A stretch of 64,000 bases of DNA from Colwellia sp. (GTDB lineage: Bacteria > Pseudomonadota > Gammaproteobacteria > Enterobacterales > Alteromonadaceae): NCBI GenBank assembly GCA_013215295.1, contig JABSOZ010000004.1, positions 124,001-188,000 of the forward strand, written 5' to 3'. Under the pieces are notes generated by a model. The model was given only the letters and a program-made list of their open reading frames with translations. It did no database searches and had not been told where the DNA came from. Shown here one piece after another: positions 9,095-18,840 of the stretch. The translations under genes were made by a program, and so were the position numbers. Positions within the stretch are counted from its first letter, which is position 1; each line of letters starts with the position of its first letter.

Positions 9095-10447
9095 CTAAGT
9101 TTCGTTAATCGTCAGACCATATTTTTCAATTAATGAATACAATGTAGGTCTTGTTACCCCAAGTAAATCAGCCGTTTTTGACATATTTCCTACCGCTAAT
9201 GCATATGCCTTTTGAATAGCCAATGACTCAGCTTTTTCACGTACAGATCTTAAGTTCAATGACAGTTCAAATTCGGTATTAGTATGGTCAAAAAAGCCTA
9301 AATCAAATGCAGTGACTTGTGTTCCTGTTGTCATGATTACCGAACTTTTTACTTTATTTTGTAACTCTCGAATATTACCAGGCCACTTATGAGCTTTTAT
9401 CGCACTTAAACCATCTTCAGAAAAACTTTTTACATTACGTTTATACTCAAGTGCATACAATTGTAAAAAGTATTGAGCAAGAATTATAACATCTTCATCC
9501 CGATCTCTCAGTGGTGGAATATTCAACGTTATTTCACTCACACGGTAAAACAAATCTTCTCGAAAGGTTTTCTCTGAAACCATTTGTTCTAAATTTTGAT
9601 TTGTTGCACAAACAACACGTACATCAACATGTATTTCTTGGCGACCACCGAGGCGTTCAATCGTTTTTTCCTGCAAGAATCGTAATAACTTAGCTTGTAA
9701 ACTAAACGGCATGTCACCAATTTCATCGAGAAATAATGTTCCACCTTCAGCACACTCTATCTTTCCTTTAGTTGTACGATGAGCACCAGTAAATGCGCCT
9801 TTTTCGAAACCAAATAATTCACTTTCCAATAAGTTTTCAGGAATAGAAGCACAGTTAATAGCGACAAATGGTTTGTCGCTGCGCTCACTGGCAATATGCA
9901 CGGCGTTGGCTGTTACTTCTTTGCCTGTTCCACTTTCACCTAATAATAATGCAGTAATTTGCGTTGGTGCAATGCGTTTTACCATCATACGTAAACGATC
10001 AATAGCTTCACTATTACCAATGATACCAATGTCACTACCTGCAACTTGTCGCATTTTACGATTTTCATCTTCAATTGCCGCAACGCTAAAAGCACGAGCA
10101 ATAATGACGTTTATAACATCTGGGTCTATTGGTTTTTGATAAAAGTCATAGGCACCTGCTGAAATAGCTTTTAAGGCATTAGTACGATCATCATTACCCG
10201 TAATAACAATCACTTTGGTATGAGGTGCAATTGTCAGTATTTCTTGAAGTGCAGCTAAACCTTCTGTGGCATTAGCTTCATCTGGTGGTAATCCTAAATC
10301 AAGTGTGACTACCTTGGGTTCGTGACGGCGCACCGCAGCAACCGCACTTGCACGATCATCTGCTAATACCGCTTCAAAATCCGATAGGCTCCATTTAAGC
10401 TGTTTTTGTATTCCTTTATCATCATCAATGATCAGTAACTTTTCCAT
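9095..10447 (-). CDS. prsR: PrsR: sigma-54 response regulator of PEP-CTERM systems
   Basis: NtrC-type response regulator that activates RpoN-dependent promoters of PEP-CTERM and exopolysaccharide genes in bacteria with XrtA. The domains are a receiver (residues 1-120, phospho-acceptor Asp about 50 in VVTLDLGLP), a sigma-54 AAA+ domain (about 145-375; GESGTGKE, GAFTGA, GGTLFLDEIGDMPF) and a Fis-type helix-turn-helix (about 420-442, MSKTADLLGVTRPTLYSLI). The GAFTGA loop that contacts sigma-54 is intact. It is downstream of and co-oriented with its likely kinase gene prsK. Confidence 0.93.
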   Translation of the reverse strand: MEKLLIIDDDKGIQKQLKWSLSDFEAVLADDRASAVAAVRRHEPKVVTLDLGLPPDEANATEGLAALQEILTIAPHTKVIVITGNDDRTNALKAISAGAYDFYQKPIDPDVINVIIARAFSVAAIEDENRKMRQVAGSDIGIIGNSEAIDRLRMMVKRIAPTQITALLLGESGTGKEVTANAVHIASERSDKPFVAINCASIPENLLESELFGFEKGAFTGAHRTTKGKIECAEGGTLFLDEIGDMPFSLQAKLLRFLQEKTIERLGGRQEIHVDVRVVCATNQNLEQMVSEKTFREDLFYRVSEITLNIPPLRDRDEDVIILAQYFLQLYALEYKRNVKSFSEDGLSAIKAHKWPGNIRELQNKVKSSVIMTTGTQVTAFDLGFFDHTNTEFELSLNLRSVREKAESLAIQKAYALAVGNMSKTADLLGVTRPTLYSLIEKYGLTINET

Positions 10448-10486
10448 ACTGCTAAAACCTTTTTATTTTCGCAACGTTAATATTAA

Positions 10487-12532
10487 TTAATTAATTAATT
10501 CATAAACTGGGTTTATGGGTAGGTCAATAATAAATATTGTGCCTTCCTGTTCAATACTTTCAACCTTTATTATCCCTGCGATGCCTTCAATGAACTGTTT
10601 AGCCTCAAAAACACCAATGCCCATGCCCGCATTACCCTTAGTCGTATCAAAGGGTTTAAATAATCGATTGTTAATAAAACTTTCTGACATGCCGCAACCA
10701 TTATCTGTGATCTTTATTTCGAGATTATTTTCTTTATGAGTAAGCTCTACTTTAACCCAACCATGCTTGTTTGTCGCTTCTTGAGCATTTTGTATTAAAT
10801 GGTTAAGCACCGAATGAAATGTTTCGCCATCAATGGCCATTTCACAGTTATTTATTTTTTCAAACGTCACCAGCGGTAAACAAATATTTCGTTGTTGCAC
10901 AACACTGTCAATTAATTCAGAGATATCAACCAGAATACTTTCAGATTGAGCGACTTGTTTATTACGTAATTGTGAGAGAACCTTCGACAACCTTTCTGTC
11001 GCGGATTCAACTGTCTCAAAAACATCCGCAATAAATTCTGGATTATCTCCGTGTTTTTTGGCATTCGTGCCGATTAAAGCTAACTGTGCTTGGACATTTT
11101 TTAAATCATGCACTAAAAAAGCAGACATTCGATTAAAGGCATCAAATTGCTTTGACTCAGCTAATTTGTCGTTAGCCTCATGCAAGGAAACAAAATTACC
11201 TAATTGTTTAGATATCGCAAAAAGTAGATCCCTGTCTTCCCAGTTTAATTGTTTAGTTTCTTTTTTACCCGCTAAGGTAAACATTCCATAAAATGCTTTA
11301 CCAATAAAAATAGGCACTATAATTCTAATATTATTTGAGTCAATCAGGGTTAAATCTAATGTAAGTTCGGGATAAACAGTGGGTGTTTGCCTATACTCTT
11401 CAATATCAATGATCCAACCTTGTTTCTGACAAAAAATACTACACTGGACTAATTGCTCATTTATAGACTCATTTAGCGCAACATTTTCTTGGTATTGAAT
11501 ACTAAAACGTTGATCTGTTACTTTTTTCAAAATAGCTCCACCATGAGCATCAACTTTAGACATCATAATTTGTGTCGCCATTTGATAATAACTTTCAGCA
11601 TTGGTGGTTTCTATTTTTTCTATTAAATTTAACCATTCATCTCGGTATTCATATTTGTTCGCAAAAAAGTTTTTCGCAATAAATACCTTTAATTTTCGAC
11701 GTAAAGATTCGGTGATTAATAAGGCAACTAAAACCAATCCACTCAGTATTAAAAAACTAATACTAACAACACTTCCCCATTCACCACCTAGGTAATTTAT
11801 GACATAACCTGCAAACGACATCACTAACAAATAAATACCGGCCATCATCAGCATAGAACTATAAAATACAACATGTCGAGAAACAAAAATGCGCACTGAA
11901 CCATTTCGAATTCGTCGAGTACTAATTAATAACAATGGCACAACAATCAGAGAGATATATCCTCTACTGAACCAAAAGTCAAAATCAACACCATCAACCA
12001 TAGTTGCTTGTGCATAGAGAACGAAATCAAAAATAGCGATACATGCTAAGGCAATAACCATTGGCCAAATAGCCCAACGCACTTGTGAATTGGCACTTCG
12101 ATAAAGCTGTTCAAGCAGCACTAAACTCCACAAATTCAGTACAATAAACAGTAAAAATATATATTCGTAGGAATAATTGAGTAGAAAGCTTGCTAACCAA
12201 CAGGCAAGCATTAATATTCCCCAGATACTGATGTATTGACGAATATAATGATTAGATATTAGGGCTTTAAATGTACGGTGTTCCGTATTACAAAGTATGA
12301 TAAGCAACGACCAACAGGCTATTTTAAAACCATCTGCTAACATTGCCCACTGTAAACTGAAACCTAGTTGAATTTGCGCTGCTGCAACAGCGTTTGCAAC
12401 AACAGTCACTAAAGTCGAAATAATTACCCAACGAGCGAGTGTTGTATTATTGCGTGCTGCAAAGATCAATAAAGCAAATGTAAAGTACGCCGCGCTGGCT
12501 AACGAATATCCGAATAACCCTAATGAATCCAT
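10487..12532 (-). CDS. prsK: PrsK: membrane histidine kinase of XrtA systems
   Basis: Sensor kinase of the PrsK type (TIGR02916). The 681-aa protein begins with about eight to ten hydrophobic helices (residues 5-275), a large membrane sensor without an obvious periplasmic domain. A GAF-like segment follows (about 310-450). The DHp helix carries FLVHDLKNVQAQL with the phospho-acceptor His, then a HATPase domain (NHLIQNAQEATNKHGW N-box, DNGCGM G-box, NAGMGIG). The non-canonical H-box with HDLKN is typical of this family. It lies 39 bp upstream of prsR in the same direction, so the two form a two-component pair. The signal is unknown. Confidence 0.92.
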   Translation of the reverse strand: MDSLGLFGYSLASAAYFTFALLIFAARNNTTLARWVIISTLVTVVANAVAAAQIQLGFSLQWAMLADGFKIACWSLLIILCNTEHRTFKALISNHYIRQYISIWGILMLACWLASFLLNYSYEYIFLLFIVLNLWSLVLLEQLYRSANSQVRWAIWPMVIALACIAIFDFVLYAQATMVDGVDFDFWFSRGYISLIVVPLLLISTRRIRNGSVRIFVSRHVVFYSSMLMMAGIYLLVMSFAGYVINYLGGEWGSVVSISFLILSGLVLVALLITESLRRKLKVFIAKNFFANKYEYRDEWLNLIEKIETTNAESYYQMATQIMMSKVDAHGGAILKKVTDQRFSIQYQENVALNESINEQLVQCSIFCQKQGWIIDIEEYRQTPTVYPELTLDLTLIDSNNIRIIVPIFIGKAFYGMFTLAGKKETKQLNWEDRDLLFAISKQLGNFVSLHEANDKLAESKQFDAFNRMSAFLVHDLKNVQAQLALIGTNAKKHGDNPEFIADVFETVESATERLSKVLSQLRNKQVAQSESILVDISELIDSVVQQRNICLPLVTFEKINNCEMAIDGETFHSVLNHLIQNAQEATNKHGWVKVELTHKENNLEIKITDNGCGMSESFINNRLFKPFDTTKGNAGMGIGVFEAKQFIEGIAGIIKVESIEQEGTIFIIDLPINPVYELIN

Positions 12533-12570
12533 AATATAAACTTCTTATTGAGTTTTTGTTGAGTTCTGAT

Positions 12571-15500
12571 TTAGTAGTTTTTTTGTCTATTATCTTTAGT
12601 GAAGATTTCAGTTAACACTGGCACCAATAAAAAACTGGCGATAGCTGAAACACACAAGCCAGAAATTATAACAATACCTAAGGGTTGCCATAATGCTCCA
12701 CCAAAAATAGTTAATGGTAAGAGACCACCGATTGTCGTTAACGTCGTTAATAAAATGGGTGTAAAACGACTAGCACTAGCATCTATGATTGCTTGTTTTA
12801 AATCAGATGATTCTTTAAGGTTTCGATTCGCGGTATCTATTAATATAATGGCATTATTCACGACAATACCAAACAAACTAATTAGCCCTATAAAAGCCAT
12901 CATTGAAAATGATTGTCCTGTTAGATATAAACCGATAACAGAGCCAGCTATCGCAAAAGGGATAGAAGTAAAAATGACAAGAGGTTGTAAAAACGATTTA
13001 AACTGTAAGACCAAGACCGCAAAAATTCCAATAGCAGTGACTAACATGATTTGTGTGAGACCCGAAAAGTTTTCTTGACGGGACTCTTCTTCCCCCCCTA
13101 AGTTATAATTAACGCCATTAGGCATATCATAATTATTCAAGTAATCGATAACTTTTGCAGTGCGTTCACTCACTGTATGTTTTTTATCTACATCCGCAGA
13201 TACTTTTGCCATGCGTAATTTCTGATAATGATAAAACTGAGTTTGACCTTTTTGTAATTTAGTCGTAATGAATTGATTGAGCGGAATCGCTTCGCCCAAA
13301 CGGTTTGTAACATTAATATTGGCTAAACCGTCGATGTCCGGGTTTTTACGGCGTACGATAATGGGATAGTTTTCACCGTTTTCATCATTGAATAAACCAA
13401 CAGAGGTTCCAGATAGTATGGTCTGCAAGGTGATATCAATAGTGTTGATATCAATATTAGTTAAACCCGCTTTTTCATAGTTTATATCAAGTAAAAGTTC
13501 GGTATTAGCGATGCCGATTGGATTATCAATATTTATAATTCCTTCTGTTCTTGCCATCATATTAGCAAGATCATTAGCTACCCGCTCTAAATCAGAAAGT
13601 GATTCTCCCATCAAACGCACACTGATCGGCAAATCGGTTACCGGACCTTGGGTAAATTCACTTACCGTTATTTTAGCTTTTTTCCACTGATTAAACTCTT
13701 CACGCAGCTGAACAACCAAATTAGACACTTTTTCTTCTTCATACTCTTTGAGAACAACAACTACTTGTCCGTATGTAGCGACTCCGCGCTTAGGGATTTT
13801 GTTGTAATAAATACGAGGATTTGCACTGCCTATATTTAACGCTACTTTGTCGACAAGATCATATTTTTCAATCACCTTTGTCATTTTTTGCATAACTTGA
13901 TCAGTGTAAGCTAATGATGAATTTGGTGGTGTGACAACATCAAGCAAGAGCATCGGCTTTTCTGCCTTAGGGAACAGGCTCACCCCCACTTTACCAAATA
14001 AAGATAACATTCCTGCCAAGCAAATTACCGCTATAATAATCACAATCCATCGAGAGTTCATGAATCGACCAAGCCATTTAGCATAAGATTGTTCAGCAAA
14101 TATATTTACATAATGCTGCAAGGTCTTAATTTTCGATGTGTTTTTTTCCGTTTCCTTCGCAAAAAATCGACTCGCTAAAAGTGGTGTTAATGTCAGGGCG
14201 ATTAAAAGTGAAGACAATAAAACTAATACAACAGTAACTGGCATTGAACGAACAAAATCTCCCGTACTACTTGCTAGCAATAACATAGGTAAAAACGCTA
14301 ACATTGTAGTGACCGTGCCGCTGGTAATTGCCCAGCCAACTTTACTTGTGCCCGATGCTGCAGCGTCAGTAAGACTAGGTACCTTCTTCTTTTCTCGGTG
14401 AATACTTTCCGTGACCACTATCGCATTATCAACGAGTAAACCCAAAGCGATAATCAAACCAACAATTGACATTTGTTGTAAGCCAAATCCGATAAAATCT
14501 AACCAACCAATCGCGACTAGAAATGACAAAGGAATAACGAGAATCACCACCAGAGACTCACGGAATCCTAAAAATATTAACGACATGATGCCAACCAGTA
14601 AGAGTCCTTGCCAAAGGTTATCAAAAAAGCCATTTACTCTAGATTCAACACTGTCTGACTGCTTAAACAAAACATCCACTTTAACGTTATCAGGAAGACT
14701 TTTATTAAAACTCGCAATTTCATTTTCAATACTTTCGGTTAAATCAAAGATATTAGTATGAGGACGTTGCTCAATAGTGAGAAATATAACGGGATTATCA
14801 TCATAATAAGCTAAATAATTAGGCTCTAACCCAGAAAACTCTATCGTTGCTACATCTTTTAAACGCAGTATAAAACTATCGTCAGAGCGAATAACTGTTT
14901 CACCCAGTGTTTTTAATTTAACATAGTTACCACTCGCTTTTACATTAAAACGCCTCGAAGTTGCATTTACAAAACCAGGAGTAATATTTATCGCTCGTCT
15001 TTGTAAAATGGTATTTATATCTGTAACTGATAAACCATAATGCTTTAAGAGTGCTAGATTAACGTCAACCGCAACAATTTGCTGTGGGTAGCCCCAAACA
15101 TTCGCTTTTCGAACATCGTTAATCGCCTCCAAACGTTTTTCGAGCTGTTTGGCATGAAATTCCATTAATTTATAGTCAATAGGTTCACTCCATAGCGCAA
15201 GTTGCATAATGGCCACACTGGTAGGCGTTGCTTTTAAAACCAGTAAATCCTGAACACCTTCAGGCAAAGTAGGCTTAACCGATGAAACAGCTTGTTTAAC
15301 TTTATTGTAGGAGGCTTCGGAGTCTACACCGTAAAGAAAAGTTATCTCTATTCGTGCGCCACCATTTTTAACTTGTGATTCAATTTTCTTAATATTTTCG
15401 ATATCAGAGAATTCGGCTTCTAACGGATTCACAACTAATGTTTCAATATCAGTTGGTGACGCGCCTGGGTAAATCACTTCAATTAACGTGATAGGCATAT

Positions 15501-15621
15501 CGAATTGCGGGTCTTCTGAGCGAGGCATTTCAAAGTAAGAAACAATTCCCACAAGTACCAAAAGTACCACTATAGTTAAAGTAAATTGGGCGTTTTTTAT
15601 GGCGAGTTTAGGTAGCAGCAT
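12571..15621 (-). CDS. RND efflux transporter, AcrB/HAE1-type permease
   Basis: Inner-membrane proton-driven resistance-nodulation-division transporter. The 1016-aa length and duplicated architecture are typical: one N-terminal helix, a large periplasmic domain (about 30-330), six helices, a second periplasmic domain (about 550-850) and six helices. Visible motifs include the opening PRSEDPQFDMPITLIEVIYPGASP, split here as PRSEDPQFD and VIYPGASP, and the GLLVDNAIVVTE helix-4 proton-relay region with Asp. The substrate cannot be read from sequence. It starts 6 bp after the adaptor gene stop, so the two are one operon. No outer-membrane TolC-like gene is adjacent. Confidence 0.92.
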   Translation of the reverse strand: MLLPKLAIKNAQFTLTIVVLLVLVGIVSYFEMPRSEDPQFDMPITLIEVIYPGASPTDIETLVVNPLEAEFSDIENIKKIESQVKNGGARIEITFLYGVDSEASYNKVKQAVSSVKPTLPEGVQDLLVLKATPTSVAIMQLALWSEPIDYKLMEFHAKQLEKRLEAINDVRKANVWGYPQQIVAVDVNLALLKHYGLSVTDINTILQRRAINITPGFVNATSRRFNVKASGNYVKLKTLGETVIRSDDSFILRLKDVATIEFSGLEPNYLAYYDDNPVIFLTIEQRPHTNIFDLTESIENEIASFNKSLPDNVKVDVLFKQSDSVESRVNGFFDNLWQGLLLVGIMSLIFLGFRESLVVILVIPLSFLVAIGWLDFIGFGLQQMSIVGLIIALGLLVDNAIVVTESIHREKKKVPSLTDAAASGTSKVGWAITSGTVTTMLAFLPMLLLASSTGDFVRSMPVTVVLVLLSSLLIALTLTPLLASRFFAKETEKNTSKIKTLQHYVNIFAEQSYAKWLGRFMNSRWIVIIIAVICLAGMLSLFGKVGVSLFPKAEKPMLLLDVVTPPNSSLAYTDQVMQKMTKVIEKYDLVDKVALNIGSANPRIYYNKIPKRGVATYGQVVVVLKEYEEEKVSNLVVQLREEFNQWKKAKITVSEFTQGPVTDLPISVRLMGESLSDLERVANDLANMMARTEGIINIDNPIGIANTELLLDINYEKAGLTNIDINTIDITLQTILSGTSVGLFNDENGENYPIIVRRKNPDIDGLANINVTNRLGEAIPLNQFITTKLQKGQTQFYHYQKLRMAKVSADVDKKHTVSERTAKVIDYLNNYDMPNGVNYNLGGEEESRQENFSGLTQIMLVTAIGIFAVLVLQFKSFLQPLVIFTSIPFAIAGSVIGLYLTGQSFSMMAFIGLISLFGIVVNNAIILIDTANRNLKESSDLKQAIIDASASRFTPILLTTLTTIGGLLPLTIFGGALWQPLGIVIISGLCVSAIASFLLVPVLTEIFTKDNRQKNY

Positions 15622-15627
15622 AAATAA

Positions 15628-16629
15628 TTATTTACCTAACGAAATATGTTGCCAGCCACTTGTGACTATCTGCAAAGGCTGATCATCAACCGATGCAAAC
15701 AAATAGACAAATTGATTATCTAAACGGTAAATATCATAATATTGGTAAGTAAGTTCTTGCTGATGTTTAACTATAACTACCGCTTGACCATTATCATCAA
15801 CAGAAATCAGTGCGGAAATTGGTAAACGATAGACAAAATTATCACTGGTAAAATCGATAGTGATTTCAGCAATTTGCCCCGCGACTATACCGCTTTTTAA
15901 CGTAAGGTCGGGCAGTAATACTTCAATAATAAACATATTTCCGTCGGTGTTTGAAATAGCCGGTATCTTACTAACTTCACCAACGACACCGCCAAGTGCT
16001 TGTAGAGTAACATCGACTTTTTGACCGAGACGCACTTGGCTTACTTCACTACCTGTGAGCGCAACTTTTATTACCCAATTTTCCTCTAAAGCAGCAACTT
16101 TCAATATTTCTTGACCCGGTGACTGCAGTTCACCTAACTCTGTATATCGATTTAATACTACGCCAGAAAATGGCGCATAGACTTGGGCTTTTTCCAAATT
16201 ATAAAACGCAATTTGATAAGCTGAGCGGGTTGTCTCAACTTTAGTTAATGCTATGTCTAGTTCTTGTTGTGAACTTAATTCATTCTTAAGTAATTCTCGC
16301 TGACGATTCACTTCGCGTTTTGCTTGTAATAACTGGGCATAGGTAGAATTTTTGTTTTGGCGTAATTCTGTAGTGTCTAATGAAGCAATTAACAGACCTT
16401 TTTCAAAATACTGTCCTTCATCGACTGACAACTTGGTTAAATAGCCACTACTTTTGAATGATAAATTTAAAGTTCGCTTAAAATCGAGTTTGCCTGTTCG
16501 TTTGATCGTATCAGCGTAAGGCTCAACGATGACCTGTTCAAGATCGTAACTCTGAGAAAATGAAGAGAATGAAGCAGAAAAGGTGATTCCTACTATCAAC
16601 AACCGAATAAAACTATTCCATGATTTCAT
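15628..16629 (-). CDS. RND periplasmic adaptor (membrane fusion protein)
   Basis: Periplasmic adaptor that links the downstream RND permease to an outer-membrane channel. The 333-aa protein has a signal peptide (about residues 1-25, ending SFSQS) and a biotinyl-lipoyl-like hairpin (KLSVDEGQYFEKGLLIASLD). An alpha-hairpin follows with repeated Gln/Leu/Arg (about 80-130), then the second lipoyl half (QVYAPFSGVVLNRYTELGE) and a beta-barrel domain. The signal lacks a lipobox Cys, so it is not lipidated. It is the first gene of the two-gene operon; 205 bp separate it from the tRNA on the other side. Confidence 0.88.
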   Translation of the reverse strand: MKSWNSFIRLLIVGITFSASFSSFSQSYDLEQVIVEPYADTIKRTGKLDFKRTLNLSFKSSGYLTKLSVDEGQYFEKGLLIASLDTTELRQNKNSTYAQLLQAKREVNRQRELLKNELSSQQELDIALTKVETTRSAYQIAFYNLEKAQVYAPFSGVVLNRYTELGELQSPGQEILKVAALEENWVIKVALTGSEVSQVRLGQKVDVTLQALGGVVGEVSKIPAISNTDGNMFIIEVLLPDLTLKSGIVAGQIAEITIDFTSDNFVYRLPISALISVDDNGQAVVIVKHQQELTYQYYDIYRLDNQFVYLFASVDDQPLQIVTSGWQHISLGK

Positions 16630-16783
16630 ATGTAATTCTATAACGCGTTAAATTAACTAATATTATTATAGACAATACTTTAGGGTTGTTACTGAATAAT
16701 GTACATCTTTTTCAATGGTTTTTGCTCAGTTTGATTAAGATTGAGAGGATTTCTTTCTGTATAGAAAATAAAGACGACAAAGC

Positions 16784-16812
16784 TAGACAATTTTCACGTT
16801 TAATTATAGTAT
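16784..16812 (+). promoter_or_regulatory. Sigma-70 promoter of tRNA-Arg
   Basis: TAGACA at 16784-16789 and TAGTAT at 16807-16812 are separated by 17 bp. They are followed by a GC-rich block GCCGCGC (16815-16821), where transcription should start, 14-16 bp before the tRNA. A GC-rich discriminator after the -10 is a hallmark of stable-RNA promoters under stringent control (ppGpp). Confidence 0.55.
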
Positions 16813-16834
16813 TTGCCGCGCTTCAAACATCAAA

Positions 16835-16911
16835 CCACCCGTAGCTCAGCTGGATAGAGTACACGCCTCCGAAGCGTGTGGTCACAGGTTCAATTCCTGT
16901 CGGGTGGACCA
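16835..16911 (+). tRNA. tRNA-Arg (anticodon CCG)
   Basis: A 77-nt cloverleaf with encoded CCA. The acceptor stem CCACCCG/CGGGTGG is perfectly paired. The D arm contains AGCTCAGCTGGATAGAGT. The anticodon stem CACGC/GCGTG holds loop CTCCGAA, with anticodon CCG at 16869-16871 reading CGG. The T arm is ACAGGTTCAATTCCTGT. The discriminator is A. It is a single tRNA, not in a cluster, and no integrase gene flanks it. Confidence 0.97.
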
Positions 16912-17112
16912 CTTTTTCAGATTTCCATTGGTAACATCTCAAGTTACTAAACATCCACTCGTTTAATAAACTGAACGAGAAAAATATAACCCATTCTAGA
17001 TAAGTAGACTCAAACAACCATGTAAAATCAGCTATATTTATTGATGCATTGAATATTTTTATTTACAGTTGTTCGAGCTTAATACCTAACAGCCTTAGGA
17101 ATACATTTTGTC

Positions 17113-18087
17113 TTATCGGTAATAATTTTCTACAACAGTCAGAAAATCATTAATTTGCTCTTTAGGAAGCGCGTTTACGCCAGCTGCGGCTGCACGTCCA
17201 CCGCCTGAAGCAAACTGGCTACAAATATCACCCGCACCTTGTTTATTCGACAAGGGTGCTCTTAAAGAAACGGTATAGGTGTTATCTGTGTTTATCGTAA
17301 AAATTGCATGCGCTTTATCAGGACTTAAATTTGCTAATTCATTTCCGAAAACACCACTGATTCGTCTTGCCCACGTATCATCAGGTAATTCGAATCCGGT
17401 AACAAGTTCAGTATCATAAAATGCTTTTGTTTCGACAGCTTTTACATGATCTTGGTTGTATAGTTTTTGTAGAATGTAAAAAGGAGATCCCACATCTCTG
17501 ATAGCATCAAAAGGACTTGGGTAAGCTAATAATAATTCAAACAACGCTGATGGATGAAAATGCAAATCGTCGATATGAGCACCATAACCATTGTAGTTAA
17601 TTAAGGTACCTAGTGTTTCTAAATCCGCACGCTCTGTATTATTCAAACCAGCAGCTATAGCTAATTCAGTGGCCTTGGCAATTAAATTGTCACCAAAAGC
17701 AGCACAAATAGCCCATTCATGAAACTGCCCATCTAAAAGCTTATCAACAATTAAAGCGGTACAGGTATTAGCATCTAAATCGATATGTGCATCTAAATTA
17801 TCATCTTCAGGAATATCACCTGAACGGTGATGATCAATATAGGTAACCTTACTGCCTTTTGCTAATAATTCAATCAATGCCGTTTTATTCTTTTCCATCG
17901 AGATATCTAAAACTCGAATGGCATCTACATCGCCATCATGTTCATTCTTACTTTCAGTTACTTGCTTAAGTAAACTAATATCGCGCTTAACACCAGTAAT
18001 TTTTATACTGGATATTGGATTAGCTAATTGCAATTGCAGTAAAGCGATAATGCCGTCAGCATCACCATTAAATACATCATAGTTCAT
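17113..18087 (-). CDS. DHH-family phosphoesterase next to sulfate activation genes
   Basis: DHH/DHHA1 phosphoesterase of 324 aa. The N-terminus has NGDADGI (DHD-type metal motif), and the signature DHHRSGD gives the family its name (about residues 96-102). The C-terminal DHHA1 domain ends with FASGGGRAAAAG, where the usual GGGH is GGGR. Family members include RecJ, NrnA-type oligoribonucleases and 3'-phosphoadenosine 5'-phosphate (pAp) phosphatases. Its position 48 bp downstream of cysC, in the same direction, suggests it could remove pAp made when PAPS is used by sulfotransferases or PAPS reductase. That substrate is inference; nanoRNA or another phosphodiester is equally possible. Confidence 0.8.
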   Translation of the reverse strand: MNYDVFNGDADGIIALLQLQLANPISSIKITGVKRDISLLKQVTESKNEHDGDVDAIRVLDISMEKNKTALIELLAKGSKVTYIDHHRSGDIPEDDNLDAHIDLDANTCTALIVDKLLDGQFHEWAICAAFGDNLIAKATELAIAAGLNNTERADLETLGTLINYNGYGAHIDDLHFHPSALFELLLAYPSPFDAIRDVGSPFYILQKLYNQDHVKAVETKAFYDTELVTGFELPDDTWARRISGVFGNELANLSPDKAHAIFTINTDNTYTVSLRAPLSNKQGAGDICSQFASGGGRAAAAGVNALPKEQINDFLTVVENYYR

Positions 18088-18135
18088 AGGAAAACCTTCA
18101 TTCTTATTATTTAAATAGTTTGGTATTAATAAAAG

Positions 18136-18786
18136 CTAAGCTTTTATAATTTGCTTTTCAATTAAAGCCGCCACGACTAATTCAGCACATTCTTCAATAG
18201 ACAAACTTTCTGTTTTAACATGTATTTCAGCATCTGTAGGTGATTCATAAACAGAACTAATACCTGTGAAATTCGCTATTTCGCCGGCCCTTGCCTTTTT
18301 ATACAAACCTTTCGGGTCTCGGCTTTCGCAAACGGCTAACGGCGTATCTATAAATACTTCTAAAAATAGTGCATCTTTCAATAAAGCTCTTGCTTGATCT
18401 CTGTCTTTTTGAAACGGTGAAATAAATGCCGTTGAGACAAGAAGGCCCGCATCGACAAATAATTTAGCAACTTCACTGATCCTACGAATATTTTCAATGC
18501 GGTCTTCGTCAGTAAAACCCAAGTCGTTATTTAAACCGTGTCTAACATTATCACCATCAAGTAGGTAACTATGACAGCCACGCGCTAATAATTTTTGCTC
18601 GACAGCATTAGCAACCGTAGACTTTCCAGAACCACTTAAACCGGTATACCAAAGCAATACAGCTTTATGGCCTTTTAAACTGGATTTTTGCTCAGTCGTG
18701 ACACTTTGCTGATGCCAAACAACATCTGACGATTTTTCTACGTTACTCTTTTCAACGTAGGGACTTGCTTGATTAATTTTTGTCAT
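18136..18786 (-). CDS. cysC: Adenylyl-sulfate kinase (APS kinase)
   Basis: Cytoplasmic kinase that phosphorylates adenylyl sulfate (APS) at the 3' position to give PAPS, the universal sulfonate donor. The P-loop is GLSGSGKST (about residues 50-58), followed by [39 protein letters not shown] and the product-binding region [14 protein letters not shown]. At 216 aa it is a full-length stand-alone enzyme with a short N-terminal extension. It lies downstream of the SLC13 permease gene in the cysD-cysN-permease-cysC order common in marine gammaproteobacteria. Confidence 0.96.
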   Translation of the reverse strand: MTKINQASPYVEKSNVEKSSDVVWHQQSVTTEQKSSLKGHKAVLLWYTGLSGSGKSTVANAVEQKLLARGCHSYLLDGDNVRHGLNNDLGFTDEDRIENIRRISEVAKLFVDAGLLVSTAFISPFQKDRDQARALLKDALFLEVFIDTPLAVCESRDPKGLYKKARAGEIANFTGISSVYESPTDAEIHVKTESLSIEECAELVVAALIEKQIIKA

Positions 18787-18840
18787 AATTCACATTCTTT
18801 ATTTGGTGTTATTAATTAAATTCGCTAAAACTATTAATAA

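Noticed and set aside
12599-13078. A 159-codon plus-strand frame inside the RND gene
   Set aside because: It is a shadow of the RND coding frame on the opposite strand; the RND protein is full length and well conserved.
16823-17017. A 64-codon frame on the minus strand across the tRNA
   Set aside because: It runs through the antisense of the perfect tRNA-Arg, has no ribosome site and no recognisable product.
16912-17112. Terminator after the tRNA (CTCGTT/AACGAG)
   Set aside because: The 6-bp stem is followed by AAAAATA on the plus strand, not T residues, and has a 10-nt loop, so it is weak.
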